Below, in pieces: positions 8,799 to 16,529 of a stretch of 64,000 nucleotides of DNA; position 1 is the first letter of the stretch, and every line of letters begins with the position of its first letter. Where the stretch lies: NCBI RefSeq assembly GCF_030316825.1, contig NZ_JASZYU010000002.1, positions 620,001 through 684,000 on the forward strand, in the 5' to 3' direction. Below the pieces are notes generated by a model, which was not told the origin of the DNA, did not search any database, and was given only the letters and a program-made list of their open reading frames with translations. Both the position numbers and the translations under genes were made by a program. Source of the DNA: Variovorax fucosicus (lineage in GTDB: Bacteria; Pseudomonadota; Gammaproteobacteria; Burkholderiales; Burkholderiaceae_C).

Positions 8799-9556
8799 GC
8801 GTATCGATTCACCAATGCTCCACACTCGAGCTTGGCTGTCGTGAAAATGTGCTCGTTGTTCATCTAAATCGTCCGGGCGCGCTCAATGCGATCAATCGAA
8901 CGATGCGGGACGAACTGCGTCGCACGCTCGACGAGGCGAATCGCGATGACGATACGTTGGCCGTCGTGCTCACTGCCAATGGAAGAGCGTTCAGTGCGGG
9001 GCATGACGTGAAAGAGTTGATGGCCCTCTCTCCATCCGCAGCGAGCGCCGTCATGCTGGATATTGGCGATCTCTATCGAGACTTGCGCACTTTCTCAAAG
9101 CCTCTCGTCGCGGCACTCAACGGCATGGTGCTCGGTGGCGGAGCGGCCTTAGCACTTCTCTCCGATTGGCGCCTTGCAACGCCGGAGGTGGAGTTCGGTT
9201 TTCCCGAGATCGACCGTGGCTTGGTAACGGCTCTAGGACCGTGGTTGCTTGGGCTCTTCATGCCGCCGGCACATGCCCACCAGATCGTGCTAAGCGGCGC
9301 GCGCCTCTCCGCCGGTTCGTGCCTGAGCCACGGCTTGGTCTCCGAAACAGTCGAGCAACCCGAACTGCTCTCGAAAAGCATCTCTGCCGCACTCTCCTTG
9401 GCCGGAAAGCCCCGAAGCGCATTTAGCCTCATGAAAGCTAGATTTGCTGCGGTGACTGAAGCCGGCTTCCAAGAGGCATTGGAAGCGGGTGCCGGAATGC
9501 AGGAGCGGGCGCAGGAAGCACGACAGCGTATCGTTAACAACAGCTCCGTTCTATGA
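8795..9556 (+). CDS. enoyl-CoA hydratase/isomerase family protein
   Basis: A 253-residue crotonase-fold protein. The oxyanion-hole region FSAGHDVKEL is near residue 68 and the second hole NGMVLGGGAALALLSDW near 110. The glutamate of FGFPEI near residue 134 is present. The other usual catalytic glutamate, which follows the GGG in crotonases, is alanine here (GGGAAL), so classical hydration may be altered and isomerase, hydrolase or lyase activity is possible. The gene overlaps the CoA-transferase stop by ATGA. Immediately after its stop the sequence runs into a decayed binding-protein gene, so this operon may have been truncated by a rearrangement. Confidence 0.87.
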   Translation: MSVSIHQCSTLELGCRENVLVVHLNRPGALNAINRTMRDELRRTLDEANRDDDTLAVVLTANGRAFSAGHDVKELMALSPSAASAVMLDIGDLYRDLRTFSKPLVAALNGMVLGGGAALALLSDWRLATPEVEFGFPEIDRGLVTALGPWLLGLFMPPAHAHQIVLSGARLSAGSCLSHGLVSETVEQPELLSKSISAALSLAGKPRSAFSLMKARFAAVTEAGFQEALEAGAGMQERAQEARQRIVNNSSVL

Positions 9557-9593
9557 AATCACACCTTGCCCCTGTTGGTGCCATGCCCTCGGC

Positions 9594-10186
9594 AAGGCGT
9601 TTTCGCCTTACTCGTCTCAGTGGGTCTACAACAGCTACAACAATGGCTACGGGCTGGCGCGCATCCTGACGCAGCGCGGCTACGACACTTGGTACCTCAT
9701 GACGGTCGACTACGCGTTCGAGCCAGCGCGGGCAGCGACATGACTTCCACGGTCAAGCAGGCCGCCGAATTCGGCATCACGAAGAAGCAGGCGCTCGCCG
9801 CCCCGAGCGTCTTCCTGACGGACGTCCACAGCATGGGCCTGAAATCCACACAGGGCCTGCAGTTCCTGACGGCCTTCTACTTGGATCGCGACGACGCATC
9901 GCGCACGTGGTCGCGCAAGTTCTTCGAACGCCGCAAGGCGGTGCCGACGATGACGCAGGGCGGCGTCTACTCGGCAGTCCGCCATTACCTGAAGGCAGTC
10001 GAAGGTGCACAGACCGACGACGGTATGAAGGTCGCAGCAAAGATGCACGACATGTACCTGGTCGAAGTTAAGAAGCCCGAAGAATCCAAGGCACCGTGGG
10101 ACTACTACAAGGTCCTCTCGACCGTCCCCGCCGAGCAGGCCTTCCAGCCCTTGAGCGCAAGCGCCTGCCCCCTGGTCAAGAAATGA
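9594..10186 (+). pseudogene. decayed Leu/Ile/Val-type ABC substrate-binding protein, internal deletions
   Basis: Two frames together resemble the C-terminal half of a branched-chain amino-acid/amide-type periplasmic binding protein. The first frame gives SPYSSQWVYNSYNN and TWYLMTVDYAFE up to about 9722. The homology then resumes in another frame as AGSDMTSTVKQAAEFG and continues to the family C-terminus PAEQAFQPLSASACPLVKK at 10186. About 60 residues expected between the two are missing, so an out-of-frame deletion is likely near 9722-9732. A second, in-frame loss appears between AAKMHDM and YLVEVKKPEES, where relatives have roughly 25 more residues. The signal peptide and N-terminal lobe are absent. 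It is not expected to be functional. Confidence 0.72.
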
Positions 10187-10223
10187 CCGCCATCGAATTG
10201 TCCACACAAGAAGGAAGCAACCC

Positions 10224-11339
10224 ATGACCGACACCATCCGAATGAGCCTCGTAGAGGTTCACCAGATCGCATCCGTGCTGCTGAAGGCGCAGGGATTCAA
10301 CGATGCCCATGCGACAGCGATCGCCAACACCGTGACGGCGGCCGAACGCGATGAATGCCGCCATCACGGCCTATTCCGGATCCCGTTCTATGTGAACGCC
10401 CTGCGTGCCGGCCAGGCGTCGGGCGACGCCGAACCGACGCTGACAGACCTGGCTTCCGGGATCCTGAAAATCGATGCGCACTATGGTTTCTCGCCGCTGG
10501 CGCTGGAACGCGCCGACGAAGCCCTGGCCGTCCGGGCGAAGGAGAAGGGCATAGCTGCGCTGGCGGTCAACAATGCACTCAACGTTGCGGCGTTGTGGCC
10601 CGAAGTCGAGCGGCTGGCCAACCGCGGTCTGGTCGCTTTCGCGTTCGTCGCGGCAAGCCCTTACGTCGCGCCGGCAGGTGGGACCAAACCGCTCTACGGT
10701 ACCAACCCGATGGCCTTCGCCTGGCCTCGACTGAACCAGCCGCCACTCGTGTTCGACCAGGCTTCCAGCGCCAGTGCCCGGGGAGAAATCCAGTTGCGGC
10801 TTCGCGACGGCAAATCGTTGCCTGAAGGCTGGGCCATCGGCCCCGACGGACAGCCAACCACTGACCCGAAAGAAGCCCTCGCCGGCGCGCAACTCCCTTT
10901 CGGGGGCTTCAAGGGCGCCTCGATCGCCATGATGGTCGAGCTGCTGGCCGGCCCGCTGGTGGGCGACATGCTTAGCTATGAAGCGGGAGAAAAAGACGTT
11001 GCCAATACAGGCGCACCATGCGGCGGGGAACTCATCATCGCGATCGATCCGGTGCAGTGCATCGAACGAGGCGACCGCGTCGCCCAGCTGGAGCACGGTG
11101 AGCGGCTCTTCTCCAAAATACTTGAGCAGGACGGCGCGCGCCTGCCGTCCGAGCGACGCTACGAAGCGCGCAAGCGCACGGTGATCGACGGCGTCACGGT
11201 GCCGCGCGCCTTGCACGAAACCCTCATGACACTCAGCACCGGGCAGTACACCAAGCAGAACAACGCGTACGAGGGCGACGACGCGATCGCCAGCCGTCTG
11301 AAGTCGGCAACGGCAACCACTACATCCGCGTTGGCATGA
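10224..11339 (+). CDS. Ldh2/malate dehydrogenase-family imine reductase (DpkA-like)
   Basis: A 371-residue NAD(P)H oxidoreductase of the malate/L-lactate/ureidoglycolate dehydrogenase family. Several segments match the delta-1-piperideine-2-carboxylate/pyrroline-2-carboxylate reductase subgroup: ECRHHGLFRIPFYVNALRAG near residue 46, NNALNVAALWPEVERLA near 115, KPLYGTNPMAFAWP near 155 and PFGGFKGASIAMMVELLAG near 230, ending with SERRYEARK. Such enzymes reduce cyclic imino acids from D-lysine or D-proline metabolism. The ATG at 10224 follows AGAAGGAAG. It is intact although pseudogenes flank it. The 30 extra C-terminal residues (QYTKQNNAYEGDD onward) are not typical. The substrate is inferred only; a 2-hydroxyacid dehydrogenase is the alternative. 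Confidence 0.8.
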   Translation: MTDTIRMSLVEVHQIASVLLKAQGFNDAHATAIANTVTAAERDECRHHGLFRIPFYVNALRAGQASGDAEPTLTDLASGILKIDAHYGFSPLALERADEALAVRAKEKGIAALAVNNALNVAALWPEVERLANRGLVAFAFVAASPYVAPAGGTKPLYGTNPMAFAWPRLNQPPLVFDQASSASARGEIQLRLRDGKSLPEGWAIGPDGQPTTDPKEALAGAQLPFGGFKGASIAMMVELLAGPLVGDMLSYEAGEKDVANTGAPCGGELIIAIDPVQCIERGDRVAQLEHGERLFSKILEQDGARLPSERRYEARKRTVIDGVTVPRALHETLMTLSTGQYTKQNNAYEGDDAIASRLKSATATTTSALA

Positions 11340-11340
11340 C

Positions 11341-11982
11341 ATGACTTCCTATACGCAGACGGAACAGACGCGCGTGCGGCGCCGCCTAGAACGGGGCTCG
11401 TACGATCGCAAGCTAGTCCACGCTATCATCGACGAGGCCATCGTGTGCCACGTCGCATTCGTGGTCGACGGGTCTCCACGCGTGATCCCCACAACCATCC
11501 TTCGGATCGAGGAGGATGTATACCTCCACGGCAGCCCGACCAATCGACTCCTGAACACGCTCGCCGAGGGCGCGCCGGCGAGCATTGCCGTGACCCACAT
11601 CGACGGCATCGTGGCAGGGCGATCGGGTTTCGGCTGCAGCGTGGACTACCGCTCGGTGGTCATCTTCGCGAGCGGCGAGAAGGTCGAAGGGCTGGAGAAG
11701 GAGCCGATCATGGATGCGGTGATCCAGTCGGTCATACCGGGCCACCGCGTGCGCCGGCCGACGAGGCAGGAGATGGAAGCCACGATGATCTTGCGGTTTC
11801 CGCTCAATGAAGTCTCTGCGAAGGTCCGGGACGTCGGCGTCCGAGATATCGAAACCGACTATGAACTGGATCTCTGGGCCGGCGTAATTCCGCTGAAGAT
11901 GATGGCCGTGGGAGTCCGTGATGATGTACGGCTCAAGCCGGGCATCGCGACGCCGGAATATGCATCCGGGTATCGACGCTAG
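11341..11982 (+). CDS. pyridoxamine 5'-phosphate oxidase-related FMN-binding protein
   Basis: A 213-residue split-barrel flavin-binding family protein of the NimA-like/Pyridox_ox_2 type. After about 20 residues comes the typical start LVHAIIDEAIVCHVAFVVDG, then PRVIPTTILRIEEDVYLHGSP and ASIAVTHIDGIVAGRSGF near residue 85. The tail has RDIETDYELDLWAGVIPL. Relatives bind FMN or haem and some reduce nitro groups, but many are uncharacterised. It begins 2 bases after the stop of the imine reductase gene, so the two are probably co-transcribed. No catalytic function can be assigned. Confidence 0.78.
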   Translation: MTSYTQTEQTRVRRRLERGSYDRKLVHAIIDEAIVCHVAFVVDGSPRVIPTTILRIEEDVYLHGSPTNRLLNTLAEGAPASIAVTHIDGIVAGRSGFGCSVDYRSVVIFASGEKVEGLEKEPIMDAVIQSVIPGHRVRRPTRQEMEATMILRFPLNEVSAKVRDVGVRDIETDYELDLWAGVIPLKMMAVGVRDDVRLKPGIATPEYASGYRR

Positions 11983-12012
11983 TCGATCTTGCCGACCTTA
12001 AAGAAAAGAAGA

Positions 12013-12099
12013 CCGAAGCCGTTCGTATGGTCGAAAACCGCTGATGACATCCTCGGGAGTGTCGAGCGCTTTTGTCTGCGAACTTCTAACTCACGACAC
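12013..12099 (+). mobile_element. IS630-family transposase C-terminal remnant (plus strand)
   Basis: The plus strand reads PKPFVWSKTADDILGSVERF followed by CLRTSNSRH, which is the usual C-terminal end of IS630-family transposases (the KPF.W.K.ADDIL..V.RFC motif). Nothing upstream of 12013 continues the homology, so only the last ~30 codons survive. The fragment points toward a second, oppositely oriented IS630 remnant beginning about 100 bases further on. Confidence 0.6.
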
Positions 12100-12204
12100 C
12101 GGCCTGCCTGTCTGCAGTAGGTTGCGAGTTGCTTCGACCCATGTTGCCGTCTCCAATGAATACGACGGCCGGGTGCTGCATTTTCTGCGTCCGTTCCGGG
12201 AGAT

Positions 12205-12630
12205 TGTCGAAGAACTTTGGCGTTGTTGAGCTCCAGGTTGTCGTGGATGACCTGCTCGAGCTCGCGCGTAGAGCGGTGCGTGCGCGGCGAACGCAGCGTT
12301 GCGTCAACGTCGCGAACCAGCGCTCGACCTGATTGAGCCAGCATGCCGAGGTCGGCGTGAAGTGCACCTGAAAGCTCGGACGTCTTGCAAGCCACGATCA
12401 TCGACGCCGTCTTGTGGGTGCCGTAGTTATCCAGCCATGACCAAGTGGATGTCTAACACGGGCGAGATGCTGGCCTCGAGCGTTCGCAAGAACTTTAGGG
12501 ATTCGCCGCTGTTTGGCGCCGACGCATCTGGCCGATGATGGCGCCTGTGGCAATGTCCAGGGCGGCAAACAACGTCGTCGTGCCATGGCTCGTGCGTTCA
12601 AGAACTACGGCCTTGGCCGGACGGCGTAGG
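12205..12630 (-). mobile_element. IS630-family transposase remnant, multiply frameshifted (minus strand)
   Basis: Read from 12630 downward, transposase segments appear in changing frames. They are ERTSHGTTTLFAALDIATG, then LKFLRTLEASISPVLDIHLV, then DNYGTHKTAS (the DDE region), then FQVHFTPTSACWLNQVERWF, then STRELEQVIHDNLELNN. At least four frame changes are needed and an in-frame stop lies near the DNYGTH segment. The N-terminal half and terminal repeats are missing. At 12630 it abuts an esterase fragment on the other strand, giving the likely junction of an old insertion or deletion. Confidence 0.72.
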
Positions 12631-12815
12631 TGGACGACTGGCGTCTGTCGCCGCTGCTGGCTGCCTCGTATCGGATCTGCCGGCAGCGCTGGTGACACGG
12701 CGGATGTGACGTGGTGCGCGACGACGGCGAGGCCTATGCCGCACGCTTGGCGGAGGCAGGGGTGAGTGCCACCTGTGTGCGCTATGCCGGTATGCTGCAC
12801 ACCTTTTTCGGCATG
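12631..12815 (+). pseudogene. HSL-type esterase/lipase C-terminal remnant
   Basis: The plus strand shows the end of a hormone-sensitive-lipase-type alpha/beta hydrolase: DDWRLSPLLAAS, then SDLPAALVT in a shifted frame, then GGCDVVRDDGEAYAARLAEAG, ending RYAGMLHTFFGM with the catalytic histidine. Two frame changes are required, so it cannot encode an enzyme. At 12816 the frame continues directly into a piece of an unrelated dehydrogenase. Confidence 0.65.
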
Positions 12816-13143
12816 CGAGACTTGGCGCCGCGAGTGCTGGTGGACGTGTCGAACGTGGACCTCACGACCAGGATCGTCGGCGCACCCGCGGCTGCCTCGA
12901 TGCTGATTGCGCCGACGGGTGCCATCGGTGCAGGCTGGCCGCAAGCCGATCTCGCCATCGCCCGCGCGGCGGCCAAGGCGGGGCTGGCGTACACCTTGTC
13001 CACAACGGCCACGTCCTCGATCGAGGCCATTGCCGACGGTGTCGGCGGCCGACTGTGGTTCCAACTCTAGGTGCTTCGCGGTCGCGACGACCGCCTTGGG
13101 GCAGCATGGCGATGCCATGCCGGTCGCAATTGTGCTGCTGTTG
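12816..13143 (+). pseudogene. FMN-dependent alpha-hydroxy-acid dehydrogenase remnant
   Basis: The frame entering from the esterase fragment reads APRVLVDVSNVDLTTRIVG, MLIAPTGAIGAGWPQADLAI and YTLSTTATSSIEAIADG. This is the N-terminal third of the FMN barrel of the lactate/mandelate dehydrogenase family. The family tyrosine after LWFQL is replaced by a TAG stop at 13068-13070, and only a short stretch (VLRGRDDR) continues beyond. The start and the catalytic C-terminal half are missing. With the esterase tail it forms an accidental 119-residue open frame. Confidence 0.68.
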
Positions 13144-13145
13144 TA

Positions 13146-13221
13146 GGCTATGCGCAGACGGCGGCTGCCGTTAACAACCGTACAACGCCTCGAGAAAAGC
13201 TGGCAAAGCAGCCAGTATGAA
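13146..13221. other. unassigned DNA between pseudogenes and tRNA-Lys terminator
   Basis: No gene or motif is recognised here. It is the transition between the decayed accessory segment and the tRNA-Lys region. Confidence 0.4.
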
Positions 13222-13254
13222 AAAAGCCTGCTACCGTTTTGATAGCAGGCTTTT
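13222..13254 (-). terminator. rho-independent terminator of tRNA-Lys
   Basis: A perfect 12-bp stem, AAAAGCCTGCTA with TAGCAGGCTTTT, around a 9-base loop. On the minus strand it is followed by a T-run and lies 20 bases after the tRNA-Lys 3' end. The loop side contains a 17-base palindromic motif (13230-13246) related to one at 26546. Confidence 0.8.
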
Positions 13255-13274
13255 CAACGCTGACGCGGTGTTGG

Positions 13275-13350
13275 TGGTGGGCCCTGAGTGACTCGAACAC
13301 TCGACCTACGGATTAAGAGTCCGCTGCTCTACCAACTGAGCTAAGAGCCC
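13275..13350 (-). tRNA. tRNA-Lys (anticodon CTT)
   Basis: The minus strand folds as a 76-base tRNA including an encoded CCA. The acceptor is GGGCTCT/AGGGCCC, the D arm TTAGCTCAGTTGGTAGAGC, the anticodon stem GCGGA/TCCGT with loop CTCTTAA (anticodon CTT), and the T arm contains GTTCGAGTC. Its 3' end faces the accessory segment to the left, the orientation expected for an island integrated at a tRNA 3' end. Confidence 0.95.
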
Positions 13351-13476
13351 CTGAATCGCATTGCTGTGATCAGGCGATCCTTCGATTATAGCCCAGAAGA
13401 ATCGGCGAGGGCCAGCAGGCGGAGCTACCATCGCCGGCACTCGCGCGCTTGCGCAACGAACTCCAAGGATGCATCG

Positions 13477-14184
13477 ATGACCGATACCCTCAAGACCCCC
13501 TCCCACGTCGTGTTGACGGGCGCCGCCGGCGCGCTCGGCCGGGCCGTGGCGCAGCACTTTCTCGACCAGGGCGCGCGCCTCGCGCTGCTGGACCACCATG
13601 CCGAAAAGCTGGCCGAGACCTTTCCCGGCCTCGACAACTCGCAGCATCTGCTGATTGCCTGCGACGTGACGTCGGTGGCGGCCATGCAGGAGGCATCGGC
13701 GCAGGTATTGAAGGTTTTTCAGCAGGTCGACACGCTCGTGCACATTGCGGGCGGCTTCGAGATGGGCGCTTCGGTGCACGAGCTCGAACGTGCAAGCTGG
13801 GATCGCATGATGAACCTGAACGCGTGGTCGTTCGTGGCGGTGAGCCAGTCGTTCGTGCCGTCGATGATCGCGCACCAGGGCGGCAGCGTGATCGCCGTCA
13901 CCGCCGCCACTGCGTCGCGCGGCTTGGCCGCCATGTCGGCCTATACCGCGTCCAAGAGCGCGTTGCAGCGGCTGGTGGAATCGATGGCGGCCGAGTTGTC
14001 GCCGCACGGCATCCGCGTCAACAGCATCGCCCCGACGGTGATGGACACGCCGGCCAACCGCCATGCGATGCCCGATGTCAACCCGGCCGATTGGGTGTCG
14101 ACCGCCGTCGCCGCGCAGACCATCGGCTACCTCGCGTCGCCCGCCGCGGCGGCGCTGCACGGCCGGCATCTGACGCTCGACTGA
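13477..14184 (+). CDS. SDR family oxidoreductase
   Basis: A 235-residue classical short-chain dehydrogenase/reductase. The cofactor glycine motif is TGAAGALG near residue 15, the adenine-ring aspartate segment is CDVTS near 65, HIAGG stands for the NNAG motif near 90, and the catalytic pair is YTASK near 152 with the serine region VTAATAS before it. An acidic-to-neutral residue at the end of strand 2 (LALLDHH) favours NAD. The ATG at 13477 follows CAAGGA. Upstream in-frame residues overlap the tRNA and are not used. The substrate is unknown; the gene stands alone between two tRNA genes. Confidence 0.87.
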   Translation: MTDTLKTPSHVVLTGAAGALGRAVAQHFLDQGARLALLDHHAEKLAETFPGLDNSQHLLIACDVTSVAAMQEASAQVLKVFQQVDTLVHIAGGFEMGASVHELERASWDRMMNLNAWSFVAVSQSFVPSMIAHQGGSVIAVTAATASRGLAAMSAYTASKSALQRLVESMAAELSPHGIRVNSIAPTVMDTPANRHAMPDVNPADWVSTAVAAQTIGYLASPAAAALHGRHLTLD

Positions 14185-14197
14185 GCGGCGCCCAACG

Positions 14198-14226
14198 AAA
14201 AAAGGCCCTGGCGGATGCCAGGGCCC
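14198..14226 (-). terminator. rho-independent terminator of tRNA-Ala
   Basis: GGCCCTGGC (14204-14212) pairs perfectly with GCCAGGGCC (14217-14225) over a 4-base loop. On the minus strand a run of six Ts follows (A-run at 14198-14203). It lies 13 bases beyond the tRNA-Ala CCA end. Confidence 0.82.
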
Positions 14227-14238
14227 TTTACTGTCGGT

Positions 14239-14314
<76 letters not shown>

Positions 14315-14400
14315 AACGCAGGTCGAGTTTAACGCGATTCATGGGGTTTCGTGGCGCGTGCCAAGATCGCTCCGAATCGCTTTTCGACAAGGAACGACGC

Positions 14401-15282
14401 ATGGCTGCTCCGCACGACGACGACCCGGTCTGGCTCGACCGCATGTACAACAACCGGGCACGCGTGCCCGGGCACCCTGCGTACTTTGCGCGCTGGGCGC
14501 ACGACTCGGCGCAGGTGCGCGCCGCCGCGCCGCCGGGCGTGATCGACCGGCGGTACGGCGACGGTGTCAACGAGACGCTCGACATCTTTCCCGCCGCGAG
14601 CGCCTCCAGCGCGCCGGTGCTGGTGTTCGTCCACGGCGGCTACTGGCGCTCGCTCGACAAGAGCGACCATTCCTTCGTGGCGCCGGCATTCACCGCGCAG
14701 GGCGTTTGCGTCGTCGTTCCGAACTACGCGCTCTGCCCGGGCACCGAAGCGCAACCGGTGACCATTCCGGACATCGCCCTGCAGATGGTGAAGGCACTGG
14801 CCTGGACCTGGCACCACGTCGCCGAGCATGGCGGTGATCCGCGCCGCATCACGGTCGCCGGGCATTCGGCCGGCGGGCATCTCGCGGCCATGCTGCTGGC
14901 CTGTGACTGGAAGGCGCTGGGCCTGCCGGCGCAGCTGGTGCGCAATGCGCTGTCGATCTCGGGGCTTTACGACCTCCACCCGCTGATGCGCACGCCCTCG
15001 TTGCAGGAGGCGTTGCGACTCACGTCGCAGGATGCGCGCCGCGCCAGCCCGGCCTTGTGGCCGGCGCCGAAGCAGGGCCGGCTCTACAGCGTGGTCGGCG
15101 GCGACGAGAGCGAAGAGTTTCTGCGCCACAACGCGCTGATCCGCCAGGCGTGGGGCCCACGCACGGTGCCGGTCTGCGAAGAGCTGCCGGGCCTCAACCA
15201 CTTCAGCGTCCTCGACGCACTGGCCGACCCCTCACATGCCCTTCACGGCTCGGCCCTCTCACTGCTCCAAGATCGACGCTGA
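14401..15282 (+). CDS. alpha/beta hydrolase (arylformamidase-like)
   Basis: A 293-residue alpha/beta-hydrolase. The oxyanion segment is FVHGGYWRSLDKSDH near residue 80, the nucleophile elbow is GHSAGGHLAAML near 157, and the catalytic histidine is in LPGLNHFSV near the end. The HGGYW spacing and the DPVWLDRMYNNR N-terminus resemble the kynurenine formamidase-like group common in Burkholderiales. No kyn genes adjoin it, so the natural substrate is open. The start at 14401 follows AAGGAACGACGC; an upstream ATG at 14341 lacks homology. Confidence 0.82.
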   Translation: MAAPHDDDPVWLDRMYNNRARVPGHPAYFARWAHDSAQVRAAAPPGVIDRRYGDGVNETLDIFPAASASSAPVLVFVHGGYWRSLDKSDHSFVAPAFTAQGVCVVVPNYALCPGTEAQPVTIPDIALQMVKALAWTWHHVAEHGGDPRRITVAGHSAGGHLAAMLLACDWKALGLPAQLVRNALSISGLYDLHPLMRTPSLQEALRLTSQDARRASPALWPAPKQGRLYSVVGGDESEEFLRHNALIRQAWGPRTVPVCEELPGLNHFSVLDALADPSHALHGSALSLLQDRR

Positions 15283-15283
15283 C

Positions 15284-15380
15284 TTTTCCAGGGACACCGC
15301 GGAACCGGCTTAGCCGGCCCGCTGGTGTCGCCCCCTCGAGGGGGAGGCGGCTACACGAAGTGAGCCGCATCGGGGGTGGG
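15284..15380 (+). repeat. three-hairpin dispersed repeat, copy 1
   Basis: A ~97-base copy of a repeat found four times in the window. It starts with ACACCGCGGAACCGGC folding back on GCTGGTGT, then has CCCCCTCGAGGGGG, then a GCGGCT/AGCCGC hairpin around ACACGAAGTG. It lies between two convergent genes and fills the gap exactly. Confidence 0.8.
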
Positions 15381-16358
15381 CTACATCAGCAGGTGCTCGC
15401 CCTCGTTGGCACCGCCCAGCGTCACGTAGTTCACCTTGCGGATGTCCATCAGCCTCTTGCCGCCCGCATAGCTGATCGAGCTCTGCACGTCCTGCTCCAT
15501 CTCGATCAGCGTGCCGGCCAGCTTGCCCTTGATCGGCTCCAGGATGCGCTTGCCTTCGACGTGCTTGTATTCGCCCTTGTTGAAGTCGCTGGCCGAGCCG
15601 TAGTACTCCTTGAACAGCACGCCGTCGACCTCCACGGTCTTGCCCGGCGACTCCTCGTGGCCCGCGAACAGCGAGCCGATCATCACCATGTTGGCGCCGA
15701 AGCGGATGCTCTTGGCGATGTCGCCGTGGTCGCGGATGCCGCCGTCGGCAATGATCGGCTTGGTGGCCACGCGTGCGCACCACTTGAGCGCGCTCAGCTG
15801 CCAGCCGCCGGTGCCGAAGCCGGTCTTGAGCTTGGTGATGCAGACCTTGCCCGGGCCGACGCCGACCTTGGTCGCGTCGGCGCCCCAGTTCTCCAGGTCG
15901 ATCACGGCTTCGGGCGTGGCCACGTTGCCGGCAATCACGAAAGACGCCGGCAGCTTTTCCTTGAGATAGCCGATCATGTTCTTCACGCTGTCGGCATGGC
16001 CGTGCGCGATGTCGATCGTGATGTACTCCGGCACCAGGCCCTTCGCGACGAACTGGTCGACCGTGTTGTAGTCGACCTTCTTGACGCCGAGCGAGATCGA
16101 AGCGAACACGCCCTTGTTCTGCATCTGCTCGACGAAGATCACGTTGTCCAGGTCGAAGCGGTGCATCACGTAGAAGTAGCCGTTCTGCGCGAGCCAGAGG
16201 CAGATGGCTTCGTCGACCACCGTCTTCATGTTGGCCGGCACCACCGGGAGGCGAAAGCTGCGGCCGCCGAGCTCGACGCTGGCGTCGCATTCGGAGCGGC
16301 TTTCCACGCGGCACTTGCGCGGAAGCAGCAGGATGTTGTCGTAGTCGAAAATTTGCAT
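15381..16358 (-). CDS. guaC: GMP reductase
   Basis: A 325-residue member of the IMPDH/GMP reductase barrel family. It lacks the CBS insert of IMP dehydrogenase and has the length of the GuaC2 type. GMP reductase converts GMP to IMP with NADPH and ammonia release. The active-site loop [17 protein letters not shown] places the catalytic cysteine at residue 173. The N-terminus is [36 protein letters not shown] and [14 protein letters not shown] form the phosphate-binding region. The ATG at 16358 is preceded by GGAGCTTC. It is convergent with the hydrolase gene and divergent from uvrD. Confidence 0.93.
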   Translation of the reverse strand: MQIFDYDNILLLPRKCRVESRSECDASVELGGRSFRLPVVPANMKTVVDEAICLWLAQNGYFYVMHRFDLDNVIFVEQMQNKGVFASISLGVKKVDYNTVDQFVAKGLVPEYITIDIAHGHADSVKNMIGYLKEKLPASFVIAGNVATPEAVIDLENWGADATKVGVGPGKVCITKLKTGFGTGGWQLSALKWCARVATKPIIADGGIRDHGDIAKSIRFGANMVMIGSLFAGHEESPGKTVEVDGVLFKEYYGSASDFNKGEYKHVEGKRILEPIKGKLAGTLIEMEQDVQSSISYAGGKRLMDIRKVNYVTLGGANEGEHLLM

Positions 16359-16517
16359 GACCGAAGCTCCATTGAAGAACAAATGAGCGCTTGGTTCGGC
16401 CGGCTTTCCAAAACGAAAAACCGGGCGCAAGAAACTTGGGCCCGGTGACTGATTTTACGCAGTCCCCCCGTGGCGCGCGCAATGGCCGTTCATATACCCT
16501 GCATACGCCGCGCTTTC

Positions 16518-16523
16518 TACAAT
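16518..16523 (+). promoter_or_regulatory. candidate -10 element of uvrD (leaderless arrangement)
   Basis: TACAAT ends 6 bases before the uvrD ATG and no Shine-Dalgarno sequence is present. If used, transcription would begin at or next to the start codon. No convincing -35 hexamer is seen. Confidence 0.45.
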
Positions 16524-16529
16524 CGGGTG

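Larger units (their letters stand above)
1..13274. other. possible genomic island bounded by tRNA-Lys
   Basis: This segment differs from the rest in lower third-position GC, catabolic gene content, several pseudogenes and IS630 fragments. It ends at the 3' side of tRNA-Lys. No integrase or second att site is seen, since the left boundary is outside the window. Confidence 0.35.

Noticed and set aside
12711..13070. Apparent intact 119-residue gene
   Set aside because: Its halves belong to two unrelated families and it is better explained as a deletion fusion of pseudogenes.
15057..16448. Long open frame antisense to guaC
   Set aside because: High-GC codon use leaves the opposite strand free of stops. 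The translation has no recognisable domain, and guaC is unambiguous.
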